DNA of 34,569 nucleotides from assembly GCF_900094565.1 (NCBI RefSeq), contig NZ_FMAF01000046.1, positions 1 through 34,569 of the forward strand, given 5' to 3'. Below, piece by piece: positions 1 through 7,917 of the stretch. A model generated the notes under the pieces. It made no database searches and was not told where the DNA came from. It was given only the letters and a program-made list of their open reading frames with translations. Both the position numbers and the translations under genes were made by a program. This DNA comes from Martinezella lusitana (lineage in GTDB: Bacteria > Pseudomonadota > Alphaproteobacteria > Rhizobiales > Rhizobiaceae). The first letter of the stretch is position 1. Every line of letters starts with the position of its first letter.

Positions 1-59
1 GGCGCCATCAAGGCTCGTGTCGATGCTGACTTCGGTGTCTTCTCGGCCTTCTTGATGGG
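1..59 (+). repeat. Direct terminal repeat, copy 1 (inside porin gene)
   Basis: Bases 1-59 are identical to 34511-34569, in the same orientation and the same reading frame (encoding GAIKARVDAD and following residues). Joining the copies gives an uninterrupted porin frame of 233 + 125 codons. The repeat is coding sequence and shows no att, IS or terminal inverted features. Confidence 0.95.
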
Positions 60-378
60 TGGCTGGAACACCGACGGCGACAAGCTCAACAAGTATGCCG
101 GCACCAATACCGGGACCGCTTGCCCTGCTGGTCGTCCGGCGCTGTGCGGCTGGGGCGACTGGGCACTTTGGGGCGGCGTTGGCGTTCCGATCAACGAAAA
201 GCTGAAGTGGAACCTCCAGCTCGCCTACACCGACTCGAAGATCTTCGCAGCGACCACGAACATCAAGTGGTACCCGGTCAGGAACCTGCTCATCGAGCCG
301 GAGCTCTCCTACACCAGCTGGGATTCGATCAATCAGGACCAGTGGGCCGGCATTCTCCGCTTTGAGCGCAGTTTCTAA
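1..378 (+). CDS. ropA: Outer-membrane porin, RopA/Porin_2 family, 3' part only
   Basis: The frame is open from base 1 and ends at TAA 376-378, giving 125 residues of a beta-barrel carboxy-terminus. Alternating aromatic/polar strands are visible (KWNLQLAYTDSK, NIKWYPVRNLLIEPELSYTSW), and the protein ends in phenylalanine (RFERSF), the usual recognition signal for outer-membrane assembly. It contains a two-cysteine loop (TACPAG...ALCGWGDW) typical of Rhizobiales Porin_2 proteins. The 5' part lies outside the window. The first 59 bases are identical to the last 59 bases of the window, which lie inside another porin reading frame in the same phase. It may therefore be the same gene as the one at 33812, if the sequence is circular, or a tandem paralogue. 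General diffusion porin is the expected role. Confidence 0.9.
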   Translation, partial: GAIKARVDADFGVFSAFLMGGWNTDGDKLNKYAGTNTGTACPAGRPALCGWGDWALWGGVGVPINEKLKWNLQLAYTDSKIFAATTNIKWYPVRNLLIEPELSYTSWDSINQDQWAGILRFERSF

Positions 379-420
379 TCCAATCTGATCTGAAATAGGC
401 CTCCGATCAGAAAAGAGAGG

Positions 421-449
421 AAGGCTCGGTTCCGACCGAGCCTTCTTTC
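421..449. terminator. Bidirectional hairpin terminator between porin and DUF3830 gene
   Basis: A perfect 10-bp stem (AAGGCTCGGT, 421-430, with ACCGAGCCTT, 435-444) encloses a TCCG loop. A CTTTCC tract follows on the plus strand and CCTCTCTTTT on the minus strand, so it can end transcription of both the porin and the convergent operon ending at 511. A smaller stem (TCTGATC 384-390 / GATCAGA 405-411) lies just after the porin stop codon. Confidence 0.8.
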
Positions 450-510
450 CGTCCAGGAAAGCTTGAGTCTGGGCCTAATCCCTCCGCTGACCTAGGGGCC
501 TGGTATTGCT

Positions 511-927
511 CTAGTCGGAAATTTGTTCGAACCTGATGTGCTGCGCTCCTTCCCAAAGCACCAGACGACCCAATTCAGCAAGCTTGTCGAGGTTGGAAGT
601 CACCGTGATGAAGTGATTGCCGGCGAGCTGGCCCATTTTCGACGAGAAATCGACGCCGCCATAGGCAAGCAGGATTTCGGTTTCGCTGATGCCGCCCGGA
701 TAGAGGATGATATGCCCCGGTGCCGGATGGCTCGTATGGTTTTCGTATCCAACGCCGAAGTCGAGATCGCCGAGAGGAATCCAGACGCCCTCGCCCGACC
801 AGCGGACATGGACGATCTGGCCCTCGAACGGCATCTGCTTGAGGAAGGCCTCGCAGGTCTTGGGCGCTTTCGCGGTTTCAAGCACGGCATCGAATTCGAA
901 AGGACCGGCAGTAATCTTCAATTTCAT
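511..927 (-). CDS. DUF3830 family protein (cyclophilin-like fold)
   Basis: This 138-residue protein has no signal peptide. The recognisable family core is near residues 70-95 (HIILYPGGISETEILLAYGG), with a preceding GDLDFGVGYENHTSHPAPGH segment. I recognise this as DUF3830, a small cyclophilin-like family of unknown biochemical role that recurs beside amino-acid-type ABC transporters and amidohydrolases in proteobacteria. It is the last gene of the minus-strand operon that begins with the binding protein at 7163, lying 67 bp after the ATPase gene, and is followed by a bidirectional terminator. Its RBS is weak (AAAGAAAG, 8-10 bases before ATG). A role in processing the imported substrate is inferred from context only; I cannot assign a reaction. 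Confidence 0.8.
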   Translation of the reverse strand: MKLKITAGPFEFDAVLETAKAPKTCEAFLKQMPFEGQIVHVRWSGEGVWIPLGDLDFGVGYENHTSHPAPGHIILYPGGISETEILLAYGGVDFSSKMGQLAGNHFITVTSNLDKLAELGRLVLWEGAQHIRFEQISD

Positions 928-994
928 CGGAATTCTTTCTTTGAGTTGGAAATGTCGCTTATCGGCCCGGAAAGCATCGGACGCGGTTGCTTCC

Positions 995-1723
995 TCAGTG
1001 CTGCAGGATCTTTCCGAGGAAAGCTTCGGTTCTCGGATTGTGCTTGCCGGCGAAGAATTCTTCGCTCGGGCGATCCTCGACGATCTCGCCCTGGTCGATG
1101 AAGATCACGCGGGTGGCGACACGGCGGGCAAAGCCCATTTCATGGGTGACGACCATCATGGTCATACCGTCTTTCGCAAGCCCGGTCATGACATCGAGTA
1201 CTTCCGAGATCATCTCCGGATCGAGCGCCGAAGTCGGCTCGTCGAAGAGCATCGCCAGGGGATCCATGGCAAGCGCCCGCGCAATCGCCACGCGCTGCTG
1301 CTGGCCGCCGGAAAGCTGGCTCGGATATTTATTGGCATGGTCGGCAAGCTCGACGCGATCGAGAAGCTGCATCGCTTTCGTTTTCGCAATCGTCTCGCTG
1401 CGCCCGAGCACGATCTTCTGCGCCAGCATGAGATTGTCGATGATGGTCAGGTGCGCGAAGAGCTCGAAATTCTGGAAGACCATGCCGATGCGCGTGCGCA
1501 GGTTCGGCAGATCCGTCTTCGGATCTCCCACCTCGATCCCGTGGACGCGAATGGAGCCCTTCTGGAAAGGCTCCAGACCGTTCACGCATTTGATCAGCGT
1601 CGACTTGCCGGAACCGGACGGGCCGCAAACCACGACGACCTCGCCACGATCGACCTTGACGGTGCAGTTCTTCAGGACTTCGTAGTTGCCGTAGAATTTG
1701 GAGACGCCACTGATTTCGATCAT
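995..1723 (-). CDS. Amino-acid-type ABC transporter ATP-binding protein
   Basis: 242-residue ATPase of the GlnQ/HisP polar-amino-acid group. It has Walker A GPSGSGKST at residues 34-42, the Q-loop in MVFQNFELF, signature LSGGQQQR, Walker B LAMLFDEPTSALD, and the switch histidine in VVTHEMGFAR. The ATG at 1721-1723 is chosen because it overlaps the stop codon of the upstream oxidoreductase gene by four bases (ATGA, 1720-1723), indicating translational coupling, and because homology begins there; the open frame upstream is non-homologous. It should energise the permease at 5559-6254. Unusually, the ATPase gene is separated from permease and binding protein by two catabolic genes, so uptake and degradation share one transcript. 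Confidence 0.95.
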   Translation of the reverse strand: MIEISGVSKFYGNYEVLKNCTVKVDRGEVVVVCGPSGSGKSTLIKCVNGLEPFQKGSIRVHGIEVGDPKTDLPNLRTRIGMVFQNFELFAHLTIIDNLMLAQKIVLGRSETIAKTKAMQLLDRVELADHANKYPSQLSGGQQQRVAIARALAMDPLAMLFDEPTSALDPEMISEVLDVMTGLAKDGMTMMVVTHEMGFARRVATRVIFIDQGEIVEDRPSEEFFAGKHNPRTEAFLGKILQH

Positions 1724-4641
1724 GAGCAACCTTTCGCGAAACGAGTGATGGAAAACGGTTGCAGCGCTCTGCCGCTCTCCCGGCCAAGGACGAGCTGTGC
1801 CGTCAGCTGGCCGACGATCGGGCCAAGCGTGTAGCCGTTCGATGTGACAGCGCTGAAGTAGCCGGGCCGCGACGGATGCTCGCCGAGGATCGGCGCGCCG
1901 TCGATATTGATGTTCATCGCCGCCCAACTGCGGATGACATGAAGCTTGCGCAGCGCCGGGACCACATGCTGGGCAACCCAAAGATTGCCCTCAAGGCTCG
2001 AAAGCAGCGGCCTTGGATGCTGATGCACCGGATCGAGACCGGCCGTCCAGCCGCCGCCGATGATGAAGTTGCCGTTCGCCGCCTGCTTCAGGGTCAGGTG
2101 GCGATCGGCATGGGCGACGAGGCAGGAGATCAGGGGTGCTGCTGCCTCCGTCACCACCATCTGCAGCGGTGCACCGAAGACGGGAATATCGAGACCAAGC
2201 ATCGATCCGATGCGCGACGAGAAGGCGCCGGCTGCATTGACGATGCGTTTTGCCCTGATGACGCCGCGCGACGTGGCGACATCGAAGCCGGCCGGACCTG
2301 GCACGATGCCGATGACTTCACATCGGTCGAAGATGCGGGCACCTTTCGCCCGCGCTGCTTCGAGAATGCGCTGTGTGGCGACCAGCGGATTGATCTTGCC
2401 TTCCTGCGCGCAATAGGCGGCGCCGACAAAGTCCGGCGACAGGGCCGGTTCCAGCGCCCGCAATTCTTCTTGGCCAATCAGCCGGCAATCAATGCCGGCC
2501 CGCTGCTCGACACCGACTTTCTCGGCAAGGAAGCGCATATGCGCCTCGGACTCGGCGACCATCAACCCGCCCGTCACCTTCATCTCGAAATCGCAACCGA
2601 GTTCATCCTGCAGGGCGGCCCAAAGGGCGATGGAATCGCGCTGCAAGGGCAGCGTCTGCTCGGCCGCGCTACCGCCGCCTTCGGCGCGCGCGCCGTGATC
2701 GAAAGACAGAAGCTGCGCATGAAGGCTGCCGGCATTGCCGCCCGAGGCCAGCGAGTTCGGAAAGGCGCGCTCCAATACCGTGACCTCCTCGCCTTCACGG
2801 GCGAGAAAGAGGGCCGTCGACAGCCCGGCAATTCCGGCGCCGATCACCAGCGTAGACGTTTGCGACAACGGCAGCGGTTCGCGGCTTTCCAGTGGTGGCC
2901 TCTCCGGCAGCAGCGCCCGCCTGTGGCCACCCCATTCCGGCTTTTCAACCGCGAGTGCTGCGAGCGGCACCGGCCGTAATGGCATTTGCGGCGCCAGAAA
3001 GCCGCGCGTTTCGCCGGATGCGCGGGTTTCTCCAGCGACGACGGCAATCGCGTGCCCACAATAGCGGCTCTGGCAGCGCCCCATCCCGGCACGGGATAAC
3101 CGCTTCAGCGTCGCAATATCCTTGGCGCTGTGCTCGCCAAGCGCCCGCAGCGTGCCATAGGTCACACCTTCGCAGCGACAGATGACGGTCTGATCAGGCG
3201 GCACATTGCCTGCCGCAGGACGAGCCGGTTTGAAAGCTGTCCAGAGCGCGGCTTGAAAAGCCCTGTGCCGCGCAAGCCTGCGTTCGGCCTCGGTATCGGC
3301 AGCGACGTCAAACCCCAGCTTTCGCGCCACGGCGATCCCGGCGAGCCGACCTTGCGCCAGAGCGATATGCGCGCCGCCGAAACGCGCCGCCTCCCCGACT
3401 ACATGCACATGCGGAAGCGTCGTCTCGCCATCGTCCTTACGGATGACGGCAAGGTTTCCATCGATGACTTCATGGCCGCAACCGAGCAGCCGGGAAAGCT
3501 CGTTCGATGAAGCGAAATCGCCGCCGATGAGAACGGTATCTGCCTCAAGCCTCGCTTCACCATTCGGTCCAGTGATGGTGATCGCTTCGACACCGGCCGT
3601 CCCCTCTATCGCCGCAAGGCTGCTTTCCCACAGAATCGGAATGCCGGCGGCGTGCAAGGCTGCTAGCTGCCGAACACCGCCCAGTGCAAGCGCCCTGTCA
3701 GCCGCAAGAAGCTTAAGCGCCGTCAGCGGCTGCTTCCACGGCGCCGGAGCGGATTCCACCAGAGCGACCACGGAGCCACCCGCCTTGCGGATCTCGTTGG
3801 CGACCTGGATGTTGAGTGGCCCGTTGCCGACAATGACGATCCGACCGGCGGGCACCGTGCCATAGCTTCTGAGCAGCGTCTGCGCTGCGCCTGCCGTCAT
3901 GACGCCGGGCCGTGTCCAACCGGGAACGGCAGCCGGCCGTTCGTAGGCGCCCGTCGCGATGACGATCATTCGCGGTTTGCAGTAGAAAGCGCCTTGGGGA
4001 CCGTAGCAGGCGATCCTTGCGCCGCTCTCGTCATTCTCCGCACCCCAGACGACCGTACTGGCCAGCGTCGATACGCCGGCAGCTTGCACGCGATTGATCA
4101 GGTCGGCTCCTGATCGTGCCTGCTCGTCGCCGGCAAGGCGCAATGTCGCCTTCGATGTCGAGGGTTGCTTGAAATATTGCCCGCCGGCGATGGCGCGCTC
4201 GTCGACAAGCGTCACGCTCGCCCCGGCCACTGAAGCGACTTCGGCAGCGGCAAGGCCGGCCGGTCCCGCGCCGATAATCAACACATCCATCTCGGTGCAG
4301 GCGATCGACGCCGGCACGTCGCAGAGGTCGGCAAAATCATCTGCCGCGAGCGCCGGCCTCGAGGACGGCCGGTCAACCCGCATGCCTTCCTTGACCGATG
4401 TCATGCAGGCGCGCTGGCTGACCTTGCCGTCGACAGTGACGAGGCAATCGTGACACGCGCCCATGCCGCAGAAAAGACCCCGCGCCTCGCCTTTGAGGCC
4501 GCGGGAAAAATCATGCCGCCCGCCCGCCTCGATTGCCGCGGCAATCGTCATCCCGCTTTCGGCATGCAGAGCCGCGCCGTCGAGGAAGAACTCGACGCGC
4601 GTTTCCGATCCGGATTGCGAGATTGCAAGGGAGGCGGACAT
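1720..4641 (-). CDS. Three-module [2Fe-2S]/FAD amino-acid or opine oxidoreductase (HcnA-HcnB-HcnC type fusion)
   Basis: This 973-residue protein joins parts that are normally separate subunits. Residues 15-90 form a ferredoxin-like [2Fe-2S] domain (C58, C63, C66, C79; HcnA-like). Residues 118-440 form an FAD/NAD(P) oxidoreductase (GAGPAG 124-129, second nucleotide motif GNGPLN 272-277; HcnB/OoxA-like). Residues 485-535 form a BFD-like [2Fe-2S] domain (C488, C490, C523, C528). After a proline-rich linker, residues 596-970 form a DAO-family FAD oxidase (GAGIAG 601-606; HcnC/OoxB/DadA-like). Relatives are membrane-associated dehydrogenases of glycine, opines or D-hydroxyproline that pass electrons to the respiratory chain. 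Context (importer, DapA-family aldolase) suggests oxidation of an imported D-amino acid, cyclic imino acid or opine. The substrate is unknown. Start ATG 4641 directly precedes the ferredoxin domain, 10 bp after the dapA-like stop. Confidence 0.88.
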   Translation of the reverse strand: MSASLAISQSGSETRVEFFLDGAALHAESGMTIAAAIEAGGRHDFSRGLKGEARGLFCGMGACHDCLVTVDGKVSQRACMTSVKEGMRVDRPSSRPALAADDFADLCDVPASIACTEMDVLIIGAGPAGLAAAEVASVAGASVTLVDERAIAGGQYFKQPSTSKATLRLAGDEQARSGADLINRVQAAGVSTLASTVVWGAENDESGARIACYGPQGAFYCKPRMIVIATGAYERPAAVPGWTRPGVMTAGAAQTLLRSYGTVPAGRIVIVGNGPLNIQVANEIRKAGGSVVALVESAPAPWKQPLTALKLLAADRALALGGVRQLAALHAAGIPILWESSLAAIEGTAGVEAITITGPNGEARLEADTVLIGGDFASSNELSRLLGCGHEVIDGNLAVIRKDDGETTLPHVHVVGEAARFGGAHIALAQGRLAGIAVARKLGFDVAADTEAERRLARHRAFQAALWTAFKPARPAAGNVPPDQTVICRCEGVTYGTLRALGEHSAKDIATLKRLSRAGMGRCQSRYCGHAIAVVAGETRASGETRGFLAPQMPLRPVPLAALAVEKPEWGGHRRALLPERPPLESREPLPLSQTSTLVIGAGIAGLSTALFLAREGEEVTVLERAFPNSLASGGNAGSLHAQLLSFDHGARAEGGGSAAEQTLPLQRDSIALWAALQDELGCDFEMKVTGGLMVAESEAHMRFLAEKVGVEQRAGIDCRLIGQEELRALEPALSPDFVGAAYCAQEGKINPLVATQRILEAARAKGARIFDRCEVIGIVPGPAGFDVATSRGVIRAKRIVNAAGAFSSRIGSMLGLDIPVFGAPLQMVVTEAAAPLISCLVAHADRHLTLKQAANGNFIIGGGWTAGLDPVHQHPRPLLSSLEGNLWVAQHVVPALRKLHVIRSWAAMNINIDGAPILGEHPSRPGYFSAVTSNGYTLGPIVGQLTAQLVLGRESGRALQPFSITRFAKGCS

Positions 4642-4651
4642 TGCTCGATCC

Positions 4652-5542
4652 TCAGGCGCCGAATGTCAGACCGAAGTCCGAAACCAGCTTCTTCATGGCC
4701 TCATCCTGTGCGGGCGGCAACGGCAGCCGCGGCGGCCGTGGTGTTCCGGCGGCAAAGCCCATATGCGTCAGCAGCGACTTCGAACCGGCAACATAGGCCT
4801 GCCCGCCCACGGCCTGGATGATTGGCAGCCACTTCAGGTAAAGAGCGCGCGCCTCATCGATCTTCTTCTCATCCGCGACGAGCTCGAAAATCCGAGCCAT
4901 CGGTCCCGGCGCGACGTTCGATGCAACCGCCACCCAGCCCTCAGCCCCCATCACGAAGGATTCGAAACCGAGGATACCACCGAAGACGGTCATATCCTCA
5001 CCCGCCAGACGGATGATGTCACGCACTCGCGTTACTTCGAGGGTCGATTCCTTGATATAGTCACAACCTCTAATCTCGGCGATGCGCTTCACCAGCTCCG
5101 GCTTCAAATCGACATTGGCTGTCGCCGGGTTGTTGTAGACCATGATCGGAATGGAAATTGCAGAAGCAACCGTGCGGTAGTGATGAACGAGTTCGTCATC
5201 CGTCGGCGTGGAATAGAAGGGCGGAATGATCATGACGCCATCCGCGCCCATGGTTTCCGCCTTTTGGCTCAGACGAACACATTCGCGCGTGTCTTCCGCA
5301 CCGGTTCCGATCAATACCGGAACGCGGCCGGCGACGGTTTCGATCACCGTCCTTGCGACCCCGTCGCGTTCCTCTTCGCTCAGCGACAGGAACTCGCCGG
5401 TCGAGCCGAGCGGGATGAGACCATGTATGCCCTCGCGCACCTGCCAATCGGTGAAGGCGGCGAGCGCCTTAAGGTCCACGGCGCCATTCGCGTCCAGCGG
5501 CGTGATCATCACGGTATAGACACCGCGAAACTTCCTAGTCAT
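4652..5542 (-). CDS. DapA/NAL-family class I aldolase or deaminase
   Basis: This 296-residue TIM-barrel protein is the usual length for dihydrodipicolinate synthase/N-acetylneuraminate lyase members. Visible hallmarks are GSTGE at 46-50 (carboxylate binding), Y136 in VYNNPA (proton relay) and the Schiff-base lysine K164 in DYIKES. The genome should have a separate biosynthetic dapA, so a catabolic role is more likely here. One precedent is the DapA-family deaminase of rhizobial hydroxyproline catabolism (HypD, acting on 1-pyrroline-4-hydroxy-2-carboxylate), which follows an FAD-dependent D-hydroxyproline dehydrogenase as this gene neighbours one. However, I see no proline racemase/epimerase or semialdehyde dehydrogenase in the operon, so that exact pathway is unproven. 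It lies 16 bp after the permease gene. Confidence 0.85.
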   Translation of the reverse strand: MTRKFRGVYTVMITPLDANGAVDLKALAAFTDWQVREGIHGLIPLGSTGEFLSLSEEERDGVARTVIETVAGRVPVLIGTGAEDTRECVRLSQKAETMGADGVMIIPPFYSTPTDDELVHHYRTVASAISIPIMVYNNPATANVDLKPELVKRIAEIRGCDYIKESTLEVTRVRDIIRLAGEDMTVFGGILGFESFVMGAEGWVAVASNVAPGPMARIFELVADEKKIDEARALYLKWLPIIQAVGGQAYVAGSKSLLTHMGFAAGTPRPPRLPLPPAQDEAMKKLVSDFGLTFGA

Positions 5543-5558
5543 GTCAGATATCCTGGTT

Positions 5559-6254
5559 CTAGCGCTTCTCGGTGATGGAAAGCCGCGAGTTGGTGGCTTG
5601 ACCGAAGCGCTTCTCGATATGGTTCTGGAAGAAATCCCAGAGCGTGGTCAGAAGGAGGTAGTAGATGGCCGCCACCGCGAAGAGCTCCAGCACCATGAAA
5701 CGTTCCTGGATGAGAACCTGGGTTCGCCTCAGAAGCTCCTCCATGGAGATGACCGACGTCACGGAGGTCGTCTTCAGCAGGCCGTTGACGGAGTTTCCAA
5801 GCGGCGGAATGATGACCTTGAAGGCTTGCGGCATGACGATGTGGCGCATGATCTGCCGTTCCGTCATCCCGAGTGCTCGCGCGGCCCGGGCCTGCCCTTC
5901 CGGAACCGCCTCGATGCCGGCGCGGATGATTTCCGCAAGGTAGGCGGCTTCGTTGAGCGCAAGCCCGATCAAGGCCGCCTCGACCACGGTGAAGCGAATG
6001 CCGAACTGCGGCAGCGCCGTGTAGATTGCGATGAGCTGGACGAGCAGCGGCGTGCCGCGAAACAGCCAGATATAGGTCTTGGCGAGGATCTTGGCCGACC
6101 GGAAGGGTGATCGCCGCATCAGGGCAAGGGCAAATCCAAGGATAAGACCCGCCGTCAGCGACACGACGGTCAGCCATATGGTCGTGAAGACCCCACCGAG
6201 AATGAAGGGATTAAACAGGTATCCGAAGAAACCCGACCAGCTCCAAAGCGTCAT
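5559..6254 (-). CDS. Amino-acid-type ABC transporter permease
   Basis: This 231-residue inner-membrane protein belongs to the HisM/GlnP family. It has an amino-terminal hydrophobic segment (GGVFTTIWLTVVSLTAGLILGFALA), the conserved FRGTPLLVQL motif, and the EAA loop in the region reading AARALGMTERQIMRHIVMPQA, which contacts the ATPase. It is the only permease in this operon and therefore probably works as a homodimer. ATG 6254 lies 72 bp after the binding-protein gene. The gene is followed 16 bp later by the DapA-family gene, consistent with one transcript. Confidence 0.93.
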   Translation of the reverse strand: MTLWSWSGFFGYLFNPFILGGVFTTIWLTVVSLTAGLILGFALALMRRSPFRSAKILAKTYIWLFRGTPLLVQLIAIYTALPQFGIRFTVVEAALIGLALNEAAYLAEIIRAGIEAVPEGQARAARALGMTERQIMRHIVMPQAFKVIIPPLGNSVNGLLKTTSVTSVISMEELLRRTQVLIQERFMVLELFAVAAIYYLLLTTLWDFFQNHIEKRFGQATNSRLSITEKR

Positions 6255-6326
6255 GAACGTAGCTTTCTGCTCAAGGCGAGCGCGACAGACCCGCGCATCG
6301 CCATTCCGATGGACCGATCAAGCCGA

Positions 6327-7163
6327 TCAGCGGCCAGGGCCCTTCACGGAATAATCACCGGACACCATAGGCAATCCGTACTTGTCGAACAGCGCCTTCA
6401 GCGATCCGTCGGCCTTCATTGCCTTGAGCGTCGCCGATACCGCATCGGCAAGGGCCGGGCTCTTGAAGGCGACGGCGACCGGCGCGGGATAGAGGCCGCT
6501 GAGAGCGCGCTTGAAGTCGCCCCGCGCATCATATTCCTTGGCGACGGCATCAATCGATACGACGCCGTCGACCTGCCCGGCACGCAAAGCCTGATAAGCA
6601 AGCGCGAAATTGTCGAAGGTCTGGATCGTCAAGCCCTGCTTGCCGGCATCGCGCAATTCCTTGTCGAGCAAACGCGTCTTGGTTTCCTCAAAGCCGCCGA
6701 TTTCGACGCCGATCGTCATGCCGGCAAGGTCGTCCTTGCTGGCAACCTTCTTGGTGGAATTCGGCGCGATCGACACGCTGATCGCCTGGTCTTCATAGGG
6801 GATCATCTGCATGATCTTGGCGCGCTCTTCGGTGAAGAAGATGCCGGTGTTGATCATGTCCCAGCGGCCGGCTTGCAGGCCAGGCACCATCGCGGAGAAC
6901 TCGATGCGGATATATTCCGGCTGAAGGCAGAGGCGCTTGGCGATCTCGGTGCCGAGCTCGATGCGCATGCCCTTCAGCTCGCCGCTGGAGTCGATGAACT
7001 GCAAGGGCGGCAGCGTCGGATTGGTCGACATGACGAGCTTGCCCGGCGTGATCAACTCGCCGGCTGCAACCTTCGGCGCGCAGGATTGGGCAAGAGCGAG
7101 CGATGTCGTCAGAGCTAGGAATGAGGCGGCAAGAACGCCGCGGGACAATTGAATTCGGAACAT
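6327..7163 (-). CDS. Periplasmic amino-acid-type solute-binding protein (SBP_bac_3)
   Basis: 278 residues. A signal peptide is clear (MFRIQLSRG, hydrophobic core, cleavage near LALA-QS at residue 24). The mature protein has the SBP_bac_3 pattern: GKLVMSTNPTLPPLQFID at the first strand, GMRIELGTEIAKRL, and the DMINTGIFFTEERAK segment. ATG 7163 is preferred over an upstream in-frame ATG at 7232 because the signal peptide starts there and the upstream start overlaps the promoter elements. It is the first gene of the operon 7163-511. The mature protein contains two cysteines (SCAPK and LCLQP) that could form a disulfide. The ligand cannot be read from sequence; downstream enzymes suggest an amino or imino acid derivative. 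Confidence 0.93.
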   Translation of the reverse strand: MFRIQLSRGVLAASFLALTTSLALAQSCAPKVAAGELITPGKLVMSTNPTLPPLQFIDSSGELKGMRIELGTEIAKRLCLQPEYIRIEFSAMVPGLQAGRWDMINTGIFFTEERAKIMQMIPYEDQAISVSIAPNSTKKVASKDDLAGMTIGVEIGGFEETKTRLLDKELRDAGKQGLTIQTFDNFALAYQALRAGQVDGVVSIDAVAKEYDARGDFKRALSGLYPAPVAVAFKSPALADAVSATLKAMKADGSLKALFDKYGLPMVSGDYSVKGPGR

Positions 7164-7187
7164 GATGACCTCTGGAGTTGTTTTTAT

Positions 7188-7221
7188 TGGTGTCCCAAAG
7201 TTGCATTCATCTGGGATCCCA
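7188..7221. promoter_or_regulatory. Paired TGGNNTCCCA operator-like sites before the SBP operon
   Basis: TGGTGTCCCA (7188-7197) and the perfect palindrome TGGGATCCCA (7212-7221) share eight of ten positions and start 24 bp apart. That places them on nearly the same helix face, in the leader of the binding-protein gene. The second copy directly abuts the -10 element at 7224-7229, so a bound regulator would block initiation. The adjacent GntR proteins (7270-7917 or 8029-8697) are the natural candidates. The repressor assignment is inference. Confidence 0.5.
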
Positions 7222-7223
7222 CT

Positions 7224-7251
7224 TTTATACAAAATTCAGCCGCCGATGCAA
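7224..7251 (-). promoter_or_regulatory. Candidate sigma-70 promoter for the 7163-511 operon
   Basis: On the minus strand, TTGCAT (7246-7251) is followed after 16 bases by TATAAA (7224-7229); the preceding C gives the CTTG seen in rhizobial -35 boxes. The start of transcription would fall inside the palindrome 7212-7221, about 50 bases before the ATG of the binding-protein gene. Confidence 0.5.
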
Positions 7252-7269
7252 GTGCTGTCGCGAAAGCTG

Positions 7270-7917
7270 TCAGTAATTTGTGAGAACGCCTTGTCGGACC
7301 GCATCGAGATGACGGGCCATTGCCTGCCGCGCCGCCTCGGGATCGCCCGCCGACAAAGCCGTGAGGATTGCCCGATGCTCGGCCATGCCGGGCTTTGCCC
7401 GGATCACTGCCATCTGCCTTTCGAAGATCGTGGTATAGCGCCGCATCTCGCCGATCGTGGCGGCCATGAAGGAATTGCCGCTCTCATTGGCGATGGACAT
7501 ATGCAGAGCATCATCAAACTGCCAGACGAGTTCCTGATCCGGGTCCGGATCGGCTTCGATTGCATCGAGCATTGCGGAAAGCGACGTCAACGCCTCCACG
7601 GGCATATGAGGGGCGGCGGCCGCCGCCGCGCTCGGCTCCAGCAGCATTCGCATCGACAGACTGTCGAGATAGTCCTTCAGCGTGATGACCCGGACGCAAA
7701 GCACCCCCTTGTCGTTGCGGACCAGCAGCCCCTCCCCCTCGAGGCGGCCGAGCGCATGCCGCATCGGCGAGCGCGATACCGCGTGCTTGGTGGCAAGCCG
7801 CCTTTGCTGCACCACCGATCCGCCGGCGAGCCGGGCCGAAAGAATATCGGCTAGAAGCAGGCGATAGGTCTCCTCCGCAAGGCTTTCGTCTTCCGCGTCG
7901 TTCAAGCGATCGTCCAT
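7270..7917 (-). CDS. GntR-family regulator, FadR/VanR type (FCD domain)
   Basis: 215 residues. The winged helix is at about 15-75 (AEETYRLLLADILS, RRLATKHAVSRSPMRHALGRLEGEGLL), followed by an all-helical FCD ligand-binding domain. Conserved metal/ligand positions are visible in DDALHMSIANESGN and EHRAILTALSAGDPEAARQAMARHL. ATG 7917 is chosen for its strong RBS (AAAGGGG about 5 bases upstream); the longer frame to 7995 runs into the divergent promoter. It lies immediately upstream of, and codirectional with, the binding-protein operon, with a promoter between. It probably controls that operon in response to an organic-acid-like effector. Confidence 0.9.
   Translation of the reverse strand: MDDRLNDAEDESLAEETYRLLLADILSARLAGGSVVQQRRLATKHAVSRSPMRHALGRLEGEGLLVRNDKGVLCVRVITLKDYLDSLSMRMLLEPSAAAAAAPHMPVEALTSLSAMLDAIEADPDPDQELVWQFDDALHMSIANESGNSFMAATIGEMRRYTTIFERQMAVIRAKPGMAEHRAILTALSAGDPEAARQAMARHLDAVRQGVLTNY

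Noticed and set aside
1759..2979. 406-codon plus-strand frame opposite the fused oxidoreductase
   Set aside because: Antisense shadow of a high-GC gene; arginine-rich, no motif, while the minus strand encodes clear domains.
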